A stretch of 39,921 bases of DNA. Source: Sedimenticola hydrogenitrophicus (lineage in GTDB: Bacteria > Pseudomonadota > Gammaproteobacteria > Chromatiales > Chromatiaceae). The notes under the pieces were generated by a model. The model saw nothing but the letters and a program-made list of their open reading frames with translations, did no database searches and had not been told where the DNA came from. Below, piece by piece: positions 19,275-29,590 of the stretch; position 1 is the first letter of the stretch, and every line of letters starts with the position of its first letter. The translations under genes and the position numbers were made by a program. The stretch lies in assembly GCF_025175675.1 (NCBI RefSeq), contig NZ_JANIOA010000041.1, forward strand, positions 1 through 39,921, in the 5' to 3' direction.

Positions 19275-19750
19275 GTGACATTCTTATCCGGTTTTGATTG
19301 CTAACGCAATAGTTACACATGAAACAAATAAGCTTTTTCCGTAGGGAATAGGGCGTGTTGCCGGCAGCGGAGAGTGAAACGAACGGCATCGCTCGCAGTT
19401 GATGGGCGCGCCAATTTCGCCTGCGGGGATGTGGTGTGTAGCCTGGATGGAGTCTGCTCCAGGGAAGCTCAAGGTAGCACAGTCACACCGGTCCCGAACC
19501 ACGTATACACACGGATTGACCCGGATGTCACGAGACGCGTGACACTGCGCGTTGATAATCCCCGGTATACGACAGTCCGCCCGTAGCGATGCTTTCTTAA
19601 CCAAAATCCGTGTTTATCCGTGTCCATCCGTGGTTCACTCCTAACCGGCGCACAGTCCTGGACGGGCAGGATCCGGGGTGGTGTTGAGCGCTTCGTGCGG
19701 TCATAAAAAAGGGTGCCCACCCCGCCTGGCTGGTTTCAATGGCAACTAGT
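19275..19750. other. Intergenic region between MFS gene and xseA, contains period-10 ATCCGTG repeat
   Basis: No gene is supported here. At 19606-19632 the heptamer ATCCGTG occurs three times with a 10-base period, a type of short dispersed repeat seen in many bacterial genomes. The rest looks like unstructured spacer; open frames in it have no recognisable domains. Confidence 0.5.
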
Positions 19751-21109
19751 TTAATTTTCCACCGCCTTGTCCACGGTGGAGGTGATGGAGCCGTTGGCCA
19801 GCCGGGTCTCCAGCCGGTCGCCGCACTGTACCTGGCCGACATCCTGCAGCAGCGTTCTCTCCGGCAGCAGCCGGGTGATGGAGTAACCGCGCTGCAAGGT
19901 AGCCAAGGGGCTCAGGGCGTTGAGGGTGCCGCTGGCCGAACCGAGGCGGTGCTGCTTGGCGCGCAGGCTGGCGCCCAAGGCCAGGTCGAGTCGATGCCTG
20001 AGTCCGCGCAGCAGTTCCTGCTGCCGGTTGAGCCGGTGTCCGGGCGTGACCGCGCGCAGTCGGCTCGCCAGCAGACCGAGCCTGCCGGTGTCTTGTGTCA
20101 GCCGGCGACGGATGCAGCGGAGCAGGTGTGGCCCCAGCTCATCCAGGTACTGCTGGCGTTGTTGCAGGCGGATACCCGGGTGTATCCGTTCAAGCCGTTT
20201 AGCAACCGCCTGCAGGGACTGGTTGCTGCTGGCCAGGTGGCGCCGGGTCCCCAGGCCGATCCGGCGCTGCAGGGAGTTGAGTCGGTCCAGGACCTCCAGC
20301 CGGTCCGGTGTCGCCAGCTCCGCCGCCACCGAGGGTGTGGGCGCGCGCCGGTCGGCCACGAAATCGGCAATGGTGAAGTCCACCTCGTGTCCGACCGCCG
20401 AGATCACCGGGAGGGTAAGGGCGTGGATGCAGCGGGCGACCCCCTCATCGTTGAAGGCCATCAGGTCTTCCAGCGAGCCGCCGCCCCGGGTCAGTATCAA
20501 CAGGTCGCAATCCTGCCGCTGCTCCGCCAGTCGCAGGGCGTTGATGATCGAGCGCGGCGCTTCCTCGCCCTGCACCGCGACCGGATAGATCAGCACCGGC
20601 ACGGCGGGCAGGCGTCGCCGTAGCACGCTCAGCACATCGCGAATGGCGGCGCCGCTGGGCGAGGTGACGACGCCGATCCGTTTCGGCAGCAGGGGCAGGG
20701 CCTGCTTATGCGCGCTGTCGAACAGACCCTCTTGCTGCAGCTTGAATTTCAGCGCCTCGAAGGCCTGCTGCAGATCGCCCTCACCGGCCGGCTCCATGTG
20801 CTCCGCCACCAGTTGGAATTCGCCGCGTCCCTCGTAGAGCCCGACCCGGCCCCTGATCAGCACCTTGAGGCCGTTTTCCGGCTGGAAGCGCAATAACTGC
20901 CGCTTCATCCGGAACATGGCGCAGCGCACCTGGGCATGGGGGTCCTTGAGGGTAAAGTAGATATGTCCGGAGGCGGGGCGGGCCAGGTTGGATATCTCCC
21001 CCTCCACCCAGAGCAACGGAAAACTGCCCTCCAATACCGCCCGGACCTCGCTGTTGAGGCGGGATACGCTGTAGATGTCCCGCTGGAAACTTGCTTCTGA
21101 ATCATGCAT
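19751..21109 (-). CDS. xseA: Exodeoxyribonuclease VII large subunit
   Basis: The 452-residue catalytic subunit of ExoVII, which degrades single-stranded DNA from both ends together with XseB (not in this window). The N-terminal OB-fold runs from about 14 to 110 (LLWVEGEISNLARPASGHIYFTLKD). The nuclease domain contains RIGVVTSPSGAAIRDVL and LTRGGGSLEDLMAFNDE, and a long coiled helical region occupies 260-400, as in the family. The small C-terminal piece LQRGYSIT is conserved. It is divergent from guaB, as in E. coli. The ribosome binding site before the ATG is weak. Confidence 0.95.
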   Translation of the reverse strand: MHDSEASFQRDIYSVSRLNSEVRAVLEGSFPLLWVEGEISNLARPASGHIYFTLKDPHAQVRCAMFRMKRQLLRFQPENGLKVLIRGRVGLYEGRGEFQLVAEHMEPAGEGDLQQAFEALKFKLQQEGLFDSAHKQALPLLPKRIGVVTSPSGAAIRDVLSVLRRRLPAVPVLIYPVAVQGEEAPRSIINALRLAEQRQDCDLLILTRGGGSLEDLMAFNDEGVARCIHALTLPVISAVGHEVDFTIADFVADRRAPTPSVAAELATPDRLEVLDRLNSLQRRIGLGTRRHLASSNQSLQAVAKRLERIHPGIRLQQRQQYLDELGPHLLRCIRRRLTQDTGRLGLLASRLRAVTPGHRLNRQQELLRGLRHRLDLALGASLRAKQHRLGSASGTLNALSPLATLQRGYSITRLLPERTLLQDVGQVQCGDRLETRLANGSITSTVDKAVEN

Positions 21110-21160
21110 AGGTATAAAAATGCCTGTTACCCGAATGGAACCTACTTAAGGGATTCCTAT

Positions 21161-21237
21161 AGGGGTCGGAGTCAAATTTGATGGACATTGTCGTATGAAA
21201 TGCCCCGTTTCCTTGATCAAATTTGACTCCGACCCCT
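21161..21237. repeat. GGAGTCAA-type palindromic repeat, copy 4
   Basis: A 77-bp element with nearly perfect 22-bp inverted ends (AGGGGTCGGAGTCAAATTTG and its complement at 21215-21237). It is the cleanest copy in the window and lies in the divergent xseA-guaB space, upstream of both genes. The remaining 21238-21430 shows nothing further. Confidence 0.85.
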
Positions 21238-21435
21238 GTCATGATCAAGAACTTGAACCTAACTCATTGATTTTCAGTTTGCGCCAGTTTCGCAGGGTGG
21301 GGAGTGGTAGAAGAATGAACCGCATCCTACCCCGGCGTTGTTGGAATTACCTTATTCGCGTTCATTTGCGGCTAATATTTTTTCCTGGGTAGCGCTACGT
21401 TAGATGGGTATTCTGGTAAATAAATGCTAATTTGA

Positions 21436-22971
<1,536 letters not shown>

Positions 22972-22995
22972 TTGTCGCACAAGATCCATGGGAAG

Positions 22996-23038
22996 CCGCA
23001 GACCGGTGGTGAGGATTCACCACCTCTCTGCGGTTCTT
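22996..23038 (+). terminator. Hairpin with T-rich tail between guaB and guaA
   Basis: A 7-bp outer stem (CCGCAGA 22996-23002 with TCTGCGG 23027-23033) encloses a second stem (GGTGGTG 23005-23011 with CACCACC 23018-23024) and is followed by TTCTTTC. It resembles an intrinsic terminator and could reduce read-through into guaA. Confidence 0.55.
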
Positions 23039-23073
23039 TCGTTTCAGCAAGATTGGAAATTGGAACATAGATT

Positions 23074-24657
23074 ATGACGAATCAGGATATCCACGCTCAC
23101 CGCATCCTCATCCTCGATTTCGGATCCCAGTACACTCAGCTGATCGCCCGGCGGGTGCGCGAGGCCGGTGTCTATTGCGAAATCTGGCCTTATGACAACT
23201 GCGAAACGACCATCCGGGAACAGCATCCCAGCGGGATCATCCTCTCCGGTGGGCCGGAGTCGGTGACGGCCGAGGATACCCCGCGTGCCCCCGCCCTGGT
23301 ATTCGAACTGGGGGTGCCGGTGCTGGGTATCTGTTACGGCATGCAGACCATGGCGGCGCAACTGGGGGGCAAGGTGGCTGGCTCCGAGGCCCATGAGTAT
23401 GGCTATGCCCAGGTGCGCGCCCGGGGGCATTCAAAGCTGCTACGGGATATCGAGGATCATACGACAACCGAAGGCTATGGCCTGCTGGACGTCTGGATGA
23501 GTCACGGTGACCGGGTCGAGGCGCTGCCGGAAGGCTTCACGGTGATCGCCGAAACCGACAACGCACCGCTGGCCGGCATGGCCGACGAGGCGCGCGGTTT
23601 CTACGGCATCCAGTTTCACCCGGAGGTGACCCACACCCGTCAGGGTGGGCGTATCCTCGAACGTTTCCTGTTCGAGATCTGCGGCTGCGAGGCGTTGTGG
23701 AACCCGGCCAGCATTATCCAGGACAGCATCGACCAGGTCCGTGCACAAGTGGGAACGGAGGGCAAGGTGCTGCTGGGGCTCTCCGGCGGGGTCGACTCCT
23801 CGGTGGTGGCGGCCATGCTGCACAAGGCGATCGGTGACCGGCTCACCTGCATCTTCGTCGATAACGGCCTGCTGCGGTTGCACGAGGGGGATCAGGTGAT
23901 GGCCACCTTCGCCCAGCACATGGGCGTAAAGGTGATCCGGGTCGATGCCGAGGAGCGTTTCCTTAACGCCCTGGCCGGCGAGAGCGATCCGGAGAAGAAG
24001 CGCAAGATCATCGGCAACCTGTTCATCGACATCTTCGAAGAGGAGGCGACCAGGATCCAAGGGGTCGAGTACCTGGCCCAGGGGACCATCTATCCCGACG
24101 TGATCGAATCAGCCGGTGCCAAGTCGGGCAAGGCCCACGTCATCAAGTCGCACCACAACGTGGGCGGCCTGCCCGACTACATGAAGCTGCAGCTGGTGGA
24201 GCCGCTACGCGAGCTGTTCAAGGACGAGGTGCGCAAGATCGGCGTCGAGCTGGGGCTGCCCTCGGAGATGGTCTACCGCCACCCCTTCCCCGGTCCCGGC
24301 CTGGGGGTGCGTATCCTCGGCGAGGTGAAAAAGTCCTACGCCAATCTGCTGCGCCAGGCGGATCACATCTTTATCCAGGAGCTGCGTAATCACGACCTCT
24401 ACGACCAGGTGAGCCAGGCGTTTGCCGTGTTCCTGCCGGTGAAATCGGTGGGCGTGGTGGGAGACGCGCGTCGTTACGAGTACGTGGTGTCGCTGCGCGC
24501 CGTGGAGACGGTGGACTTCATGACCGCCCGCTTCGCTCACCTGCCGTTCGAGTTCCTGGAGCTGGTGTCGCGGCGCATCATCAACGAAGTCACCGGTATC
24601 TCGCGGGTGGCCTACGACATCTCCAGCAAGCCGCCGGCGACCATCGAGTGGGAGTGA
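23074..24657 (+). CDS. guaA: GMP synthase (glutamine-hydrolysing)
   Basis: Converts XMP to GMP using glutamine and ATP. The 527 residues comprise an N-terminal class I glutamine amidotransferase (catalytic triad C87 in GICYGMQ, H183 and E185 in QFHPEVTH), an ATP-pyrophosphatase domain (PP-loop GLSGGVDSS at 236-244), and a C-terminal dimerisation domain ending in PPATIEWE. The gene is intact. Its last codons (ATC GAG TGG GAG TGA) form the first copy of the core sequence repeated three more times downstream, so its 3' end is inferred to be the integration site of the following elements. Every downstream copy also reads I-E-W-E-stop, so integration leaves the protein unchanged. Confidence 0.97.
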   Translation: MTNQDIHAHRILILDFGSQYTQLIARRVREAGVYCEIWPYDNCETTIREQHPSGIILSGGPESVTAEDTPRAPALVFELGVPVLGICYGMQTMAAQLGGKVAGSEAHEYGYAQVRARGHSKLLRDIEDHTTTEGYGLLDVWMSHGDRVEALPEGFTVIAETDNAPLAGMADEARGFYGIQFHPEVTHTRQGGRILERFLFEICGCEALWNPASIIQDSIDQVRAQVGTEGKVLLGLSGGVDSSVVAAMLHKAIGDRLTCIFVDNGLLRLHEGDQVMATFAQHMGVKVIRVDAEERFLNALAGESDPEKKRKIIGNLFIDIFEEEATRIQGVEYLAQGTIYPDVIESAGAKSGKAHVIKSHHNVGGLPDYMKLQLVEPLRELFKDEVRKIGVELGLPSEMVYRHPFPGPGLGVRILGEVKKSYANLLRQADHIFIQELRNHDLYDQVSQAFAVFLPVKSVGVVGDARRYEYVVSLRAVETVDFMTARFAHLPFEFLELVSRRIINEVTGISRVAYDISSKPPATIEWE

Positions 24658-24811
24658 CATGGATTAGTAACATATTGAATTATAAGAATAAAAACAATCA
24701 AATTGATAATATAAACGGCATCATCAATGGTATTTTTTATGGTATTTTCAGTGCGCTGTAACGCAAAAACCAGCGATACCATGAGAGGCAGATGTGTACT
24801 GTCATGGTATT
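24643..24811 (+). repeat. Junction A: guaA-end core plus right-hand arm (attL-like)
   Basis: Core ATCGAGTGGGAGT lies at 24643-24655, overlapping the guaA stop. To the right are AACATATTG at about 24669, the dyad ATTGAT-N15-ATCAAT starting at 24702, direct repeats ATGGTATT at 24727 and 24739, an inverted copy GATACCATGA at 24775-24784, and another TCATGGTATT at 24802-24811. About 150 bp from the core onwards match 35748-35899 with roughly seven mismatches. The left side is guaA itself, so this looks like a chromosome-element junction. Confidence 0.85.
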
Positions 24812-24849
24812 TTTTGGCGCTCGGCCAAGTAGGCTATTGATGACGGCTT

Positions 24850-26088
24850 TTAGGAGCCCCAGAGTGTGGACAGGGGAGCAGCCCACTGGTTGCTACCCAG
24901 AGGCATTGTTTCATCACCATCGTACAGCAGCACGCCTGCTGTGAACTGATCGCCGGCCAGGCTGGCGAGTTTTTTCAATCCACGCAGATCTCGTTCTTTA
25001 ACGGTGGCAGATGCTTTTACTTCGATGCCTAACAGTTGTCCTGCGCTATTCTCAATCACCACATCAACCTCGTACTTGTCCGCATCCCGGTAGTACAGTA
25101 GCCGATAATCATCATCAGAGGTTGCCGTGTGTTTGAGTAATTCACTGAACACAAAGCTTTCCAGAATGTGCCCGTAGCCTGTTTTGTCCAAATCAACATC
25201 TTTGTGGCCGATGTTGGTGAGTACGCTCAACAAACCGGAGTCGATGAACTGAAGCTTGGGGGTCTTGACCACGCGTTTCAAGCGATTACGTGCCCATACA
25301 TCGATTCGTTTGAGAAGGTACATTTGTTCAAAGACACTGATGTAGCGAGAGACCGTCTTGCCATCAAGACCGACCTGGCCGCCTAACTCGGAGTAGTTGC
25401 ACATCTGGCCAGCGGTCTGCGCCAGTGCGCGCAGAAAACGTGGCAATTGATCCAGTTTATCGATTTCGGCGACATCGCGGACGTCGCGTTGAAGAATGGC
25501 GTTTATGTACTGCCGAGCCCAGGCAGTACGTCGTTTTTCCGTTGGTCTTGCAACCGCTTCCGGGTAGCCGCCGCGTAGAACGCGCTCGACCAGATTGCTG
25601 CCGAGTACAGGGGGATTCGATGTCAGGATTTCTCCGGCAAAAACGCGATCTATCCAGTTTGCCGGTCTGTTCTCGATTTCACTCTGCGACAGGGGTAAAA
25701 GCATCAGAGTTTCCATACGCCCGGCCAGTGAATCTGCAACCGTGGGTAGCGCCATCAGATTGGCTGAGCCAGTCAGCAGAAAGCGCCCGGGTCGACGATC
25801 CTCATCGACGCTTTTCTTGATAGCCAGAAGCAACTCGGGCGCTCGTTGGATTTCATCGATGACGGCGCGATCCAGATTGCGAATCATGCCGACCGGGTCT
25901 TCACGCGCTGACAACAGTGTCAGTTCATCATCCAGGGTCAGGTAGTGCAGTCCCCGTTCGGCGATTTGGCGTACCAGGGTCGTTTTGCCAGCCTGGCGTG
26001 GCCCGGCAAGCAAAACCACGGGTGTATCCTGTAAGGCCTCATCAATTCGTGGTTCAATCCAACGTGGATACAGGGATGGTGTATTCAT
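24850..26088 (-). CDS. AAA ATPase with DUF4143 domain, first copy
   Basis: A 412-residue protein of the AAA_14-DUF4143 family, found widely in bacteria and archaea without an established function. Walker A is GPRQAGKTT (29-37), Walker B is RAVIDEIQ (about 74-81), and LTGSA (105-109) is sensor-like. The winged-helix middle region includes NYSELGGQVGLDGKTVSRYISVFEQMYLL. The C-terminal part has a PD-(D/E)XK nuclease-like pattern: D342 in YEVDVVI and E356-V-K358 in GIEVKAS. I chose the ATG at 26088: a candidate promoter would start transcription about there, and no ribosome binding site is seen, suggesting a leaderless message. It is the only gene in its element. Function (maintenance, defence, or other) is unknown. 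Confidence 0.85.
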   Translation of the reverse strand: MNTPSLYPRWIEPRIDEALQDTPVVLLAGPRQAGKTTLVRQIAERGLHYLTLDDELTLLSAREDPVGMIRNLDRAVIDEIQRAPELLLAIKKSVDEDRRPGRFLLTGSANLMALPTVADSLAGRMETLMLLPLSQSEIENRPANWIDRVFAGEILTSNPPVLGSNLVERVLRGGYPEAVARPTEKRRTAWARQYINAILQRDVRDVAEIDKLDQLPRFLRALAQTAGQMCNYSELGGQVGLDGKTVSRYISVFEQMYLLKRIDVWARNRLKRVVKTPKLQFIDSGLLSVLTNIGHKDVDLDKTGYGHILESFVFSELLKHTATSDDDYRLLYYRDADKYEVDVVIENSAGQLLGIEVKASATVKERDLRGLKKLASLAGDQFTAGVLLYDGDETMPLGSNQWAAPLSTLWGS

Positions 26089-26094
26089 AGCGGA

Positions 26095-26123
26095 ACAATA
26101 TCTTAAATTACGGAATATATCAA
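26095..26123 (-). promoter_or_regulatory. Candidate promoter of the first AAA-DUF4143 gene
   Basis: On the minus strand TTGATA (complement of 26118-26123) and TATTGT (complement of 26095-26100) are separated by 17 bases. The expected start falls near 26088, the A of the ATG. The -35 element lies inside the tandem repeat at 26107-26160. Confidence 0.45.
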
Positions 26124-26160
26124 CGAAAATTACGGAATATATCAACGAAAATTACGGAAT
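26107..26160. repeat. 22-bp tandem repeat upstream of the first AAA-DUF4143 gene
   Basis: Two complete exact copies of a 22-base unit starting ATTACGGAATATATCAAC (26107-26128, 26129-26150) and a 10-base partial third (26151-26160). The arrangement, overlapping the candidate -35, suggests iterated operator sites. Confidence 0.8.
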
Positions 26161-26278
26161 AATGAGGCGGTCAACAAGGAAGCTGAGAGGTGTGTGCGAA
26201 CTATCCGAATCGGGGAAGGGAGGGGGAGTGCTGGTAATCAATAGGCAATTTTTTCGAGCATTTTAAAGGATTTTCTGA

Positions 26279-26442
26279 GCATGGTATTTTTCATGGTATT
26301 ACCGTTTGGCAGGAAAATAAGCCATTGATAATAAAAGATAAAAATGGCTTATTTACAATCGAGTGGGAGTAGGTTTTCTGCAACATATTGTTTTTAATAG
26401 AATATTTTTTGTTTCATTGATTGTCTAGATTACATTATCAAT
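26279..26442 (+). repeat. Junction B: left-hand arm, core and dyad, without right-hand arm repeats
   Basis: Arm repeats GCATGGTATT (26279-26288) and TCATGGTATT (26291-26300) precede the core ACAATCGAGTGGGAGT (26355-26370); the first ATGGTATT begins 74 bp before the core. To the right are AACATATTG at about 26382 and the dyad ATTGAT-N15-ATCAAT, 44 bp after the core. The direct and inverted ATGGTATT repeats present on the right of the other three junctions are absent. The left arm matches that of junction D over about 117 bp with roughly nine mismatches. Confidence 0.8.
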
Positions 26443-26594
26443 AAGAATTATCTTCTCTACGCGACCTTTGCATAGTTAAGCCAGCCAAGGTATCCAGGCG
26501 GAATTGGTCAGGTTAAATCGTGGGTTACGTGCTGGATAAAGCGTGATTAAGACGATCACCAAGTGAAACCCTGAAGCCTTCCAGCATTCGTTTT

Positions 26595-26635
26595 CAGAGA
26601 AGTACGTAAAAGGCCAGTCATTACGTACTTCTCTG
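26595..26635. terminator. Perfect 15-bp inverted repeat after cysA
   Basis: CAGAGAAGTACGTAA (26595-26609) is exactly complemented at 26621-26635 around an 11-base loop. It lies just past the cysA stop codon at the end of the minus-strand operon. There is no T run on either side, so it may be a weak terminator or an mRNA 3'-end stabiliser. The other spacer (26443-26594) shows nothing. Confidence 0.55.
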
Positions 26636-26652
26636 CGGTTACCTTTCGCCAA

Positions 26653-27771
26653 CTATTGCGCCAGTCTTGACCGTTCCCGGCCTATGAGATGTGGCGTTAA
26701 AACCCCCTCGTTGATCAAATCGGGCTCGGCGGCGAAGACGCTGAATTGCATCAATCGCAGACGCACCGTCTGCTGGGGAACGAACTGTTTCACGTCGTGA
26801 TGCAAGTGGGGCACTTCAACGGAAAGGCGTTGGCCTGTAGGCGGGATTTCCACAGTTACTCTGACTATCGGTCCTGTTCGTTGTACGTTCAGAACGGTGA
26901 CATCCAGTCCGGGATCGCTGACGCCGGCTACACGCAGATCACCCGGTCTCACGTAGAGGGTAACGTTACCGGTTTGATTGCCGTTGTAACGGGCGATCTG
27001 TTGGCCGCCAACGATGAGGTGGTCATCCTGCAACTTTGCGGGAATGCGATTGGTACTACCGAGAAAATCGAATACCAGCGGCGATGCAGGTCGTTCATAG
27101 ACTTCATCGACACTGCCAACCTGGGCAATTTTTCCACCGCTCATGATGACCACTCTATCCGCCAGCTCCAACGCTTCCTCCTGATCGTGGGTGACGAACA
27201 GGGTGGTGACCCCCGTCTTCTGGTGCAGCTCACGCAACCACTGCCGCAATTCCTTGCGGACTTTGGCGTCGAGAGCGCCGAAGGGTTCGTCCAGCAACAG
27301 GACTTTGGGCTCGATGGCCAATGCTCGGGCCAGTGCCACGCGTTGGCGCTGGCCGCCGGAGAGCTGGTGGGGGTAGCGGTCGCCCAGTCCCGACAGTTGT
27401 ACCAGGTCCAGCAATTCGTCAGCACGGCGACGGATGACTGCTTTGTCGGGGCGTGTCTCGCCCTTGCGAACCCGGAGGCCGAAGCTGACATTGTCCCGCA
27501 CGGTCATGTGCTTGAATAAGGCATAGTGCTGAAACACAAACCCGATCTGACGTTTGCGCAGTGGGATCGCGACGACGTCCTCACCACCAAAGTACACCGC
27601 GCCGCCATCGGCAAATTCCAGGCCGGCGATAATTCGCAGCAGTGTGGTTTTGCCTGAACCCGATGGCCCCAGCAGGGCGATCAATTCACCGGATTCGATA
27701 TGCAGATCAATGTTGTCCAGCGCCTTGAACTGACCGAACTGCTTGTCGATAGTGTTCAGTGTGATATCCAT
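26653..27771 (-). CDS. cysA: CysA, sulfate/thiosulfate ABC transporter ATPase
   Basis: The 372-residue ATPase drives sulfate/thiosulfate import through CysT-CysW. From the ATG at 27771, Walker A is GPSGSGKTT (35-43), the signature LSGGQ (137-141) and Walker B KVLLLDEP (156-163), with the H-loop in [10 protein letters not shown]. The C-terminal ~130 residues form a regulatory TOBE-like domain. GAGGA lies about eight bases before this ATG; an in-frame start 21 bases earlier has none. It is the last gene of the operon running leftwards from yezD/sbp. Family homology alone does not separate sulfate from thiosulfate, but the partner genes support this class. Confidence 0.93.
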   Translation of the reverse strand: MDITLNTIDKQFGQFKALDNIDLHIESGELIALLGPSGSGKTTLLRIIAGLEFADGGAVYFGGEDVVAIPLRKRQIGFVFQHYALFKHMTVRDNVSFGLRVRKGETRPDKAVIRRRADELLDLVQLSGLGDRYPHQLSGGQRQRVALARALAIEPKVLLLDEPFGALDAKVRKELRQWLRELHQKTGVTTLFVTHDQEEALELADRVVIMSGGKIAQVGSVDEVYERPASPLVFDFLGSTNRIPAKLQDDHLIVGGQQIARYNGNQTGNVTLYVRPGDLRVAGVSDPGLDVTVLNVQRTGPIVRVTVEIPPTGQRLSVEVPHLHHDVKQFVPQQTVRLRLMQFSVFAAEPDLINEGVLTPHLIGRERSRLAQ

Positions 27772-27806
27772 TATAGTGTCCTCAAAAATCAATCAGTATC
27801 TGTTGG

Positions 27807-28673
27807 TCAGTGTTTGTGGCTCTGCGACAAGGCTTCGCCGTGGCGTGTTTCCAGCAGTGATTTCAGGCCCAGGGTCAGCAAGGCCAGCGATGCGAGTACC
27901 GAGGCCATGGCGAAGGCGGCGGCGAAGTTGTATTCGTTATAGAGAATCTCCACATGCAGGGGCATGGTGTTGGTCTCGCCGCGGATGTGCCCGGAGACTA
28001 CCGATACCGCACCAAACTCACCCATCGCCCGTGCATTACACAGCAATACTCCATACAGCAGGCCCCAGCGCACATTGGGCAGGGTCACATGCCAGAAGGT
28101 TTGCCAGCCATTGGCACCCAGGCTGAGTGCGGCCTGTTCGTCATCGGTGCCCTGTTCCTGCATGAGAGGGATCAACTCCCTGGCCACAAACGGAAAGGTC
28201 ACAAAAATTGTCGCCAATACGATGCCCGGTAACGCAAAAATGATCTGAATATTGGTGTCGGCGATCAGCCCCGCGGCCCAGCCACTTTCGCCAAACATTA
28301 GTATATAGATCAGACCCGCTACCACCGGGGATACCGAAAACGGCAAGTCGATCAGGGTAATCAGCAGCGTTTTGCCGCGAAACTCAAACTTGGCCACCGC
28401 CCAGGCGGCGGCAACGCCGAACACCAGATTGAGCGGCACCGAAATACCCGCTGCTATCAGCGTGAGTTTGATGGCGGCGAGGGCGTCAGGCTCGGTGAGT
28501 GCCTCGGCATAGGTGCCGATGCCATTGCGCAGCGCTTCAAAAAAGACAGAAATCAGCGGCAGCAACAGAAACAACAGCAAAAACAGCAGGGCACCAGCGA
28601 TCAGCAGTTGGCGCATGCCAGCAGATTCGGTCACGGCACTGTGGTTGGCTTTGACGGATAAGGTCGTGCTCAT
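27807..28673 (-). CDS. cysW: CysW, sulfate/thiosulfate ABC transporter permease
   Basis: A 288-residue inner-membrane permease with about six membrane segments. The EAA-loop that docks the ATPase is [30 protein letters not shown], and the [14 protein letters not shown] segment is characteristic of CysW. Its ATG overlaps the cysT stop by four bases (ATGA), giving translational coupling. It pairs with CysT as the transmembrane heterodimer. Confidence 0.94.
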   Translation of the reverse strand: MSTTLSVKANHSAVTESAGMRQLLIAGALLFLLLFLLLPLISVFFEALRNGIGTYAEALTEPDALAAIKLTLIAAGISVPLNLVFGVAAAWAVAKFEFRGKTLLITLIDLPFSVSPVVAGLIYILMFGESGWAAGLIADTNIQIIFALPGIVLATIFVTFPFVARELIPLMQEQGTDDEQAALSLGANGWQTFWHVTLPNVRWGLLYGVLLCNARAMGEFGAVSVVSGHIRGETNTMPLHVEILYNEYNFAAAFAMASVLASLALLTLGLKSLLETRHGEALSQSHKH

Positions 28674-29536
28674 TGTTTAGCTCCTTGCACCGGCAACGCC
28701 AGCGACTGATTGCGGACTTTGTGGCGATTACTCCAGGCCTGCAGGCTATTGATGACAAACAGCATCACAAAGGCGATGACCAGCATGGCTGCGGCGACGA
28801 CGGTGGCGCCGGCGTAGTCGAATTCTTCCAGCCGTATCACGATCAGCAGGGGCGCGATCTCCGAGACATAGGGCAGGTTGCCCGCGATAAAAATCACAGA
28901 GCCGTATTCGCCAACGCCGCGGGCAAAGGCGAGGGCAAAGCCGGTGAGCAGGGAGGGCAGTAGGCTGGGCAGTAACACCAAACGGATGGTCTGCCAGCGG
29001 CTGGCGCCCAACGAGGCAGCGGCTTCTTCCAGCTCTTTTTCCATGTCCCGTAACACCGGTTCAACGGTGCGCACGACAAACGGCAAGCCGATAAAGAGCA
29101 GTGCAATAATGATACCGACCGGAGTAAACGCGATTTTGATACCCAGTGGCTCCAGCCATTGGCCGACCCAGCCGTTGCCGGCGTAGAGTGCGGTCAGCGC
29201 AATACCGGCTACCGCGGTAGGCAAGGCAAAGGGCAGGTCGATCATGGTGTCGAACAGACGCTTGCCGGGAAAGTCGTAGCGCACAAATACCCAGGCGACC
29301 AGGGTGCCGAAAATCGCATTCAGAGCTGCGGCAATCAGCGCCGTGCCAAAGGAGAGTGTCAGCGCGCTAAGGACCCGTTCGGAGCGAAGGATGGCCCAAA
29401 TTTCCGCCAAACCCAGTTCGGCGGCTTTAAAAAATACGCCCGCCAACGGAATCAGCACGATCAGACTGAGATAAACCAGGGTATATCCGAGCGCCAGGTG
29501 GAAGCCAGGTAGCGCGGATCGAGATGTGAATGTCAT
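28670..29536 (-). CDS. cysT: CysT (CysU), sulfate/thiosulfate ABC transporter permease
   Basis: A 288-residue permease with about six membrane segments, an EAA loop ([26 protein letters not shown]), [16 protein letters not shown], and [18 protein letters not shown], all typical of CysT. I chose the ATG at 29536; GGAGG lies 12 bases upstream, slightly far. An in-frame TTG at 29563 would include that site in the coding region. It is the first permease gene of the operon and overlaps cysW. Confidence 0.93.
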   Translation of the reverse strand: MTFTSRSALPGFHLALGYTLVYLSLIVLIPLAGVFFKAAELGLAEIWAILRSERVLSALTLSFGTALIAAALNAIFGTLVAWVFVRYDFPGKRLFDTMIDLPFALPTAVAGIALTALYAGNGWVGQWLEPLGIKIAFTPVGIIIALLFIGLPFVVRTVEPVLRDMEKELEEAAASLGASRWQTIRLVLLPSLLPSLLTGFALAFARGVGEYGSVIFIAGNLPYVSEIAPLLIVIRLEEFDYAGATVVAAAMLVIAFVMLFVINSLQAWSNRHKVRNQSLALPVQGAKQ

Positions 29537-29590
29537 GAGAGTAGGTAGCCTCCGATGAAGCAATGTGTCGAATAGGGTTTATTGCTGCGT

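Larger units (their letters stand above)
24643..26370. mobile_element. Element I: 1.7-kb att-bounded element with a single AAA-DUF4143 gene
   Basis: Bounded by the guaA-end core at 24643 and its copy ending at 26370, with a right-hand arm inside the left end and a left-hand arm inside the right end, as for a site-specifically integrated element. The only gene is the ATPase at 24850-26088. No integrase or excisionase is present. Its outer ends are strongly alike in sequence to those of element III. Confidence 0.7.

Noticed and set aside
18097..19389. 430-codon minus-strand frame overlapping the MFS gene
   Set aside because: Low-complexity Arg/Gly/His-rich translation in a shifted frame; the frame with 12 membrane segments is the real gene.
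24658..24849. CRISPR-like repeats near guaA (repeated ATGGTATT)
   Set aside because: The repeats are 8-10 bases, not separated by uniform unique spacers, and no cas genes are present; they fit att arm sites.
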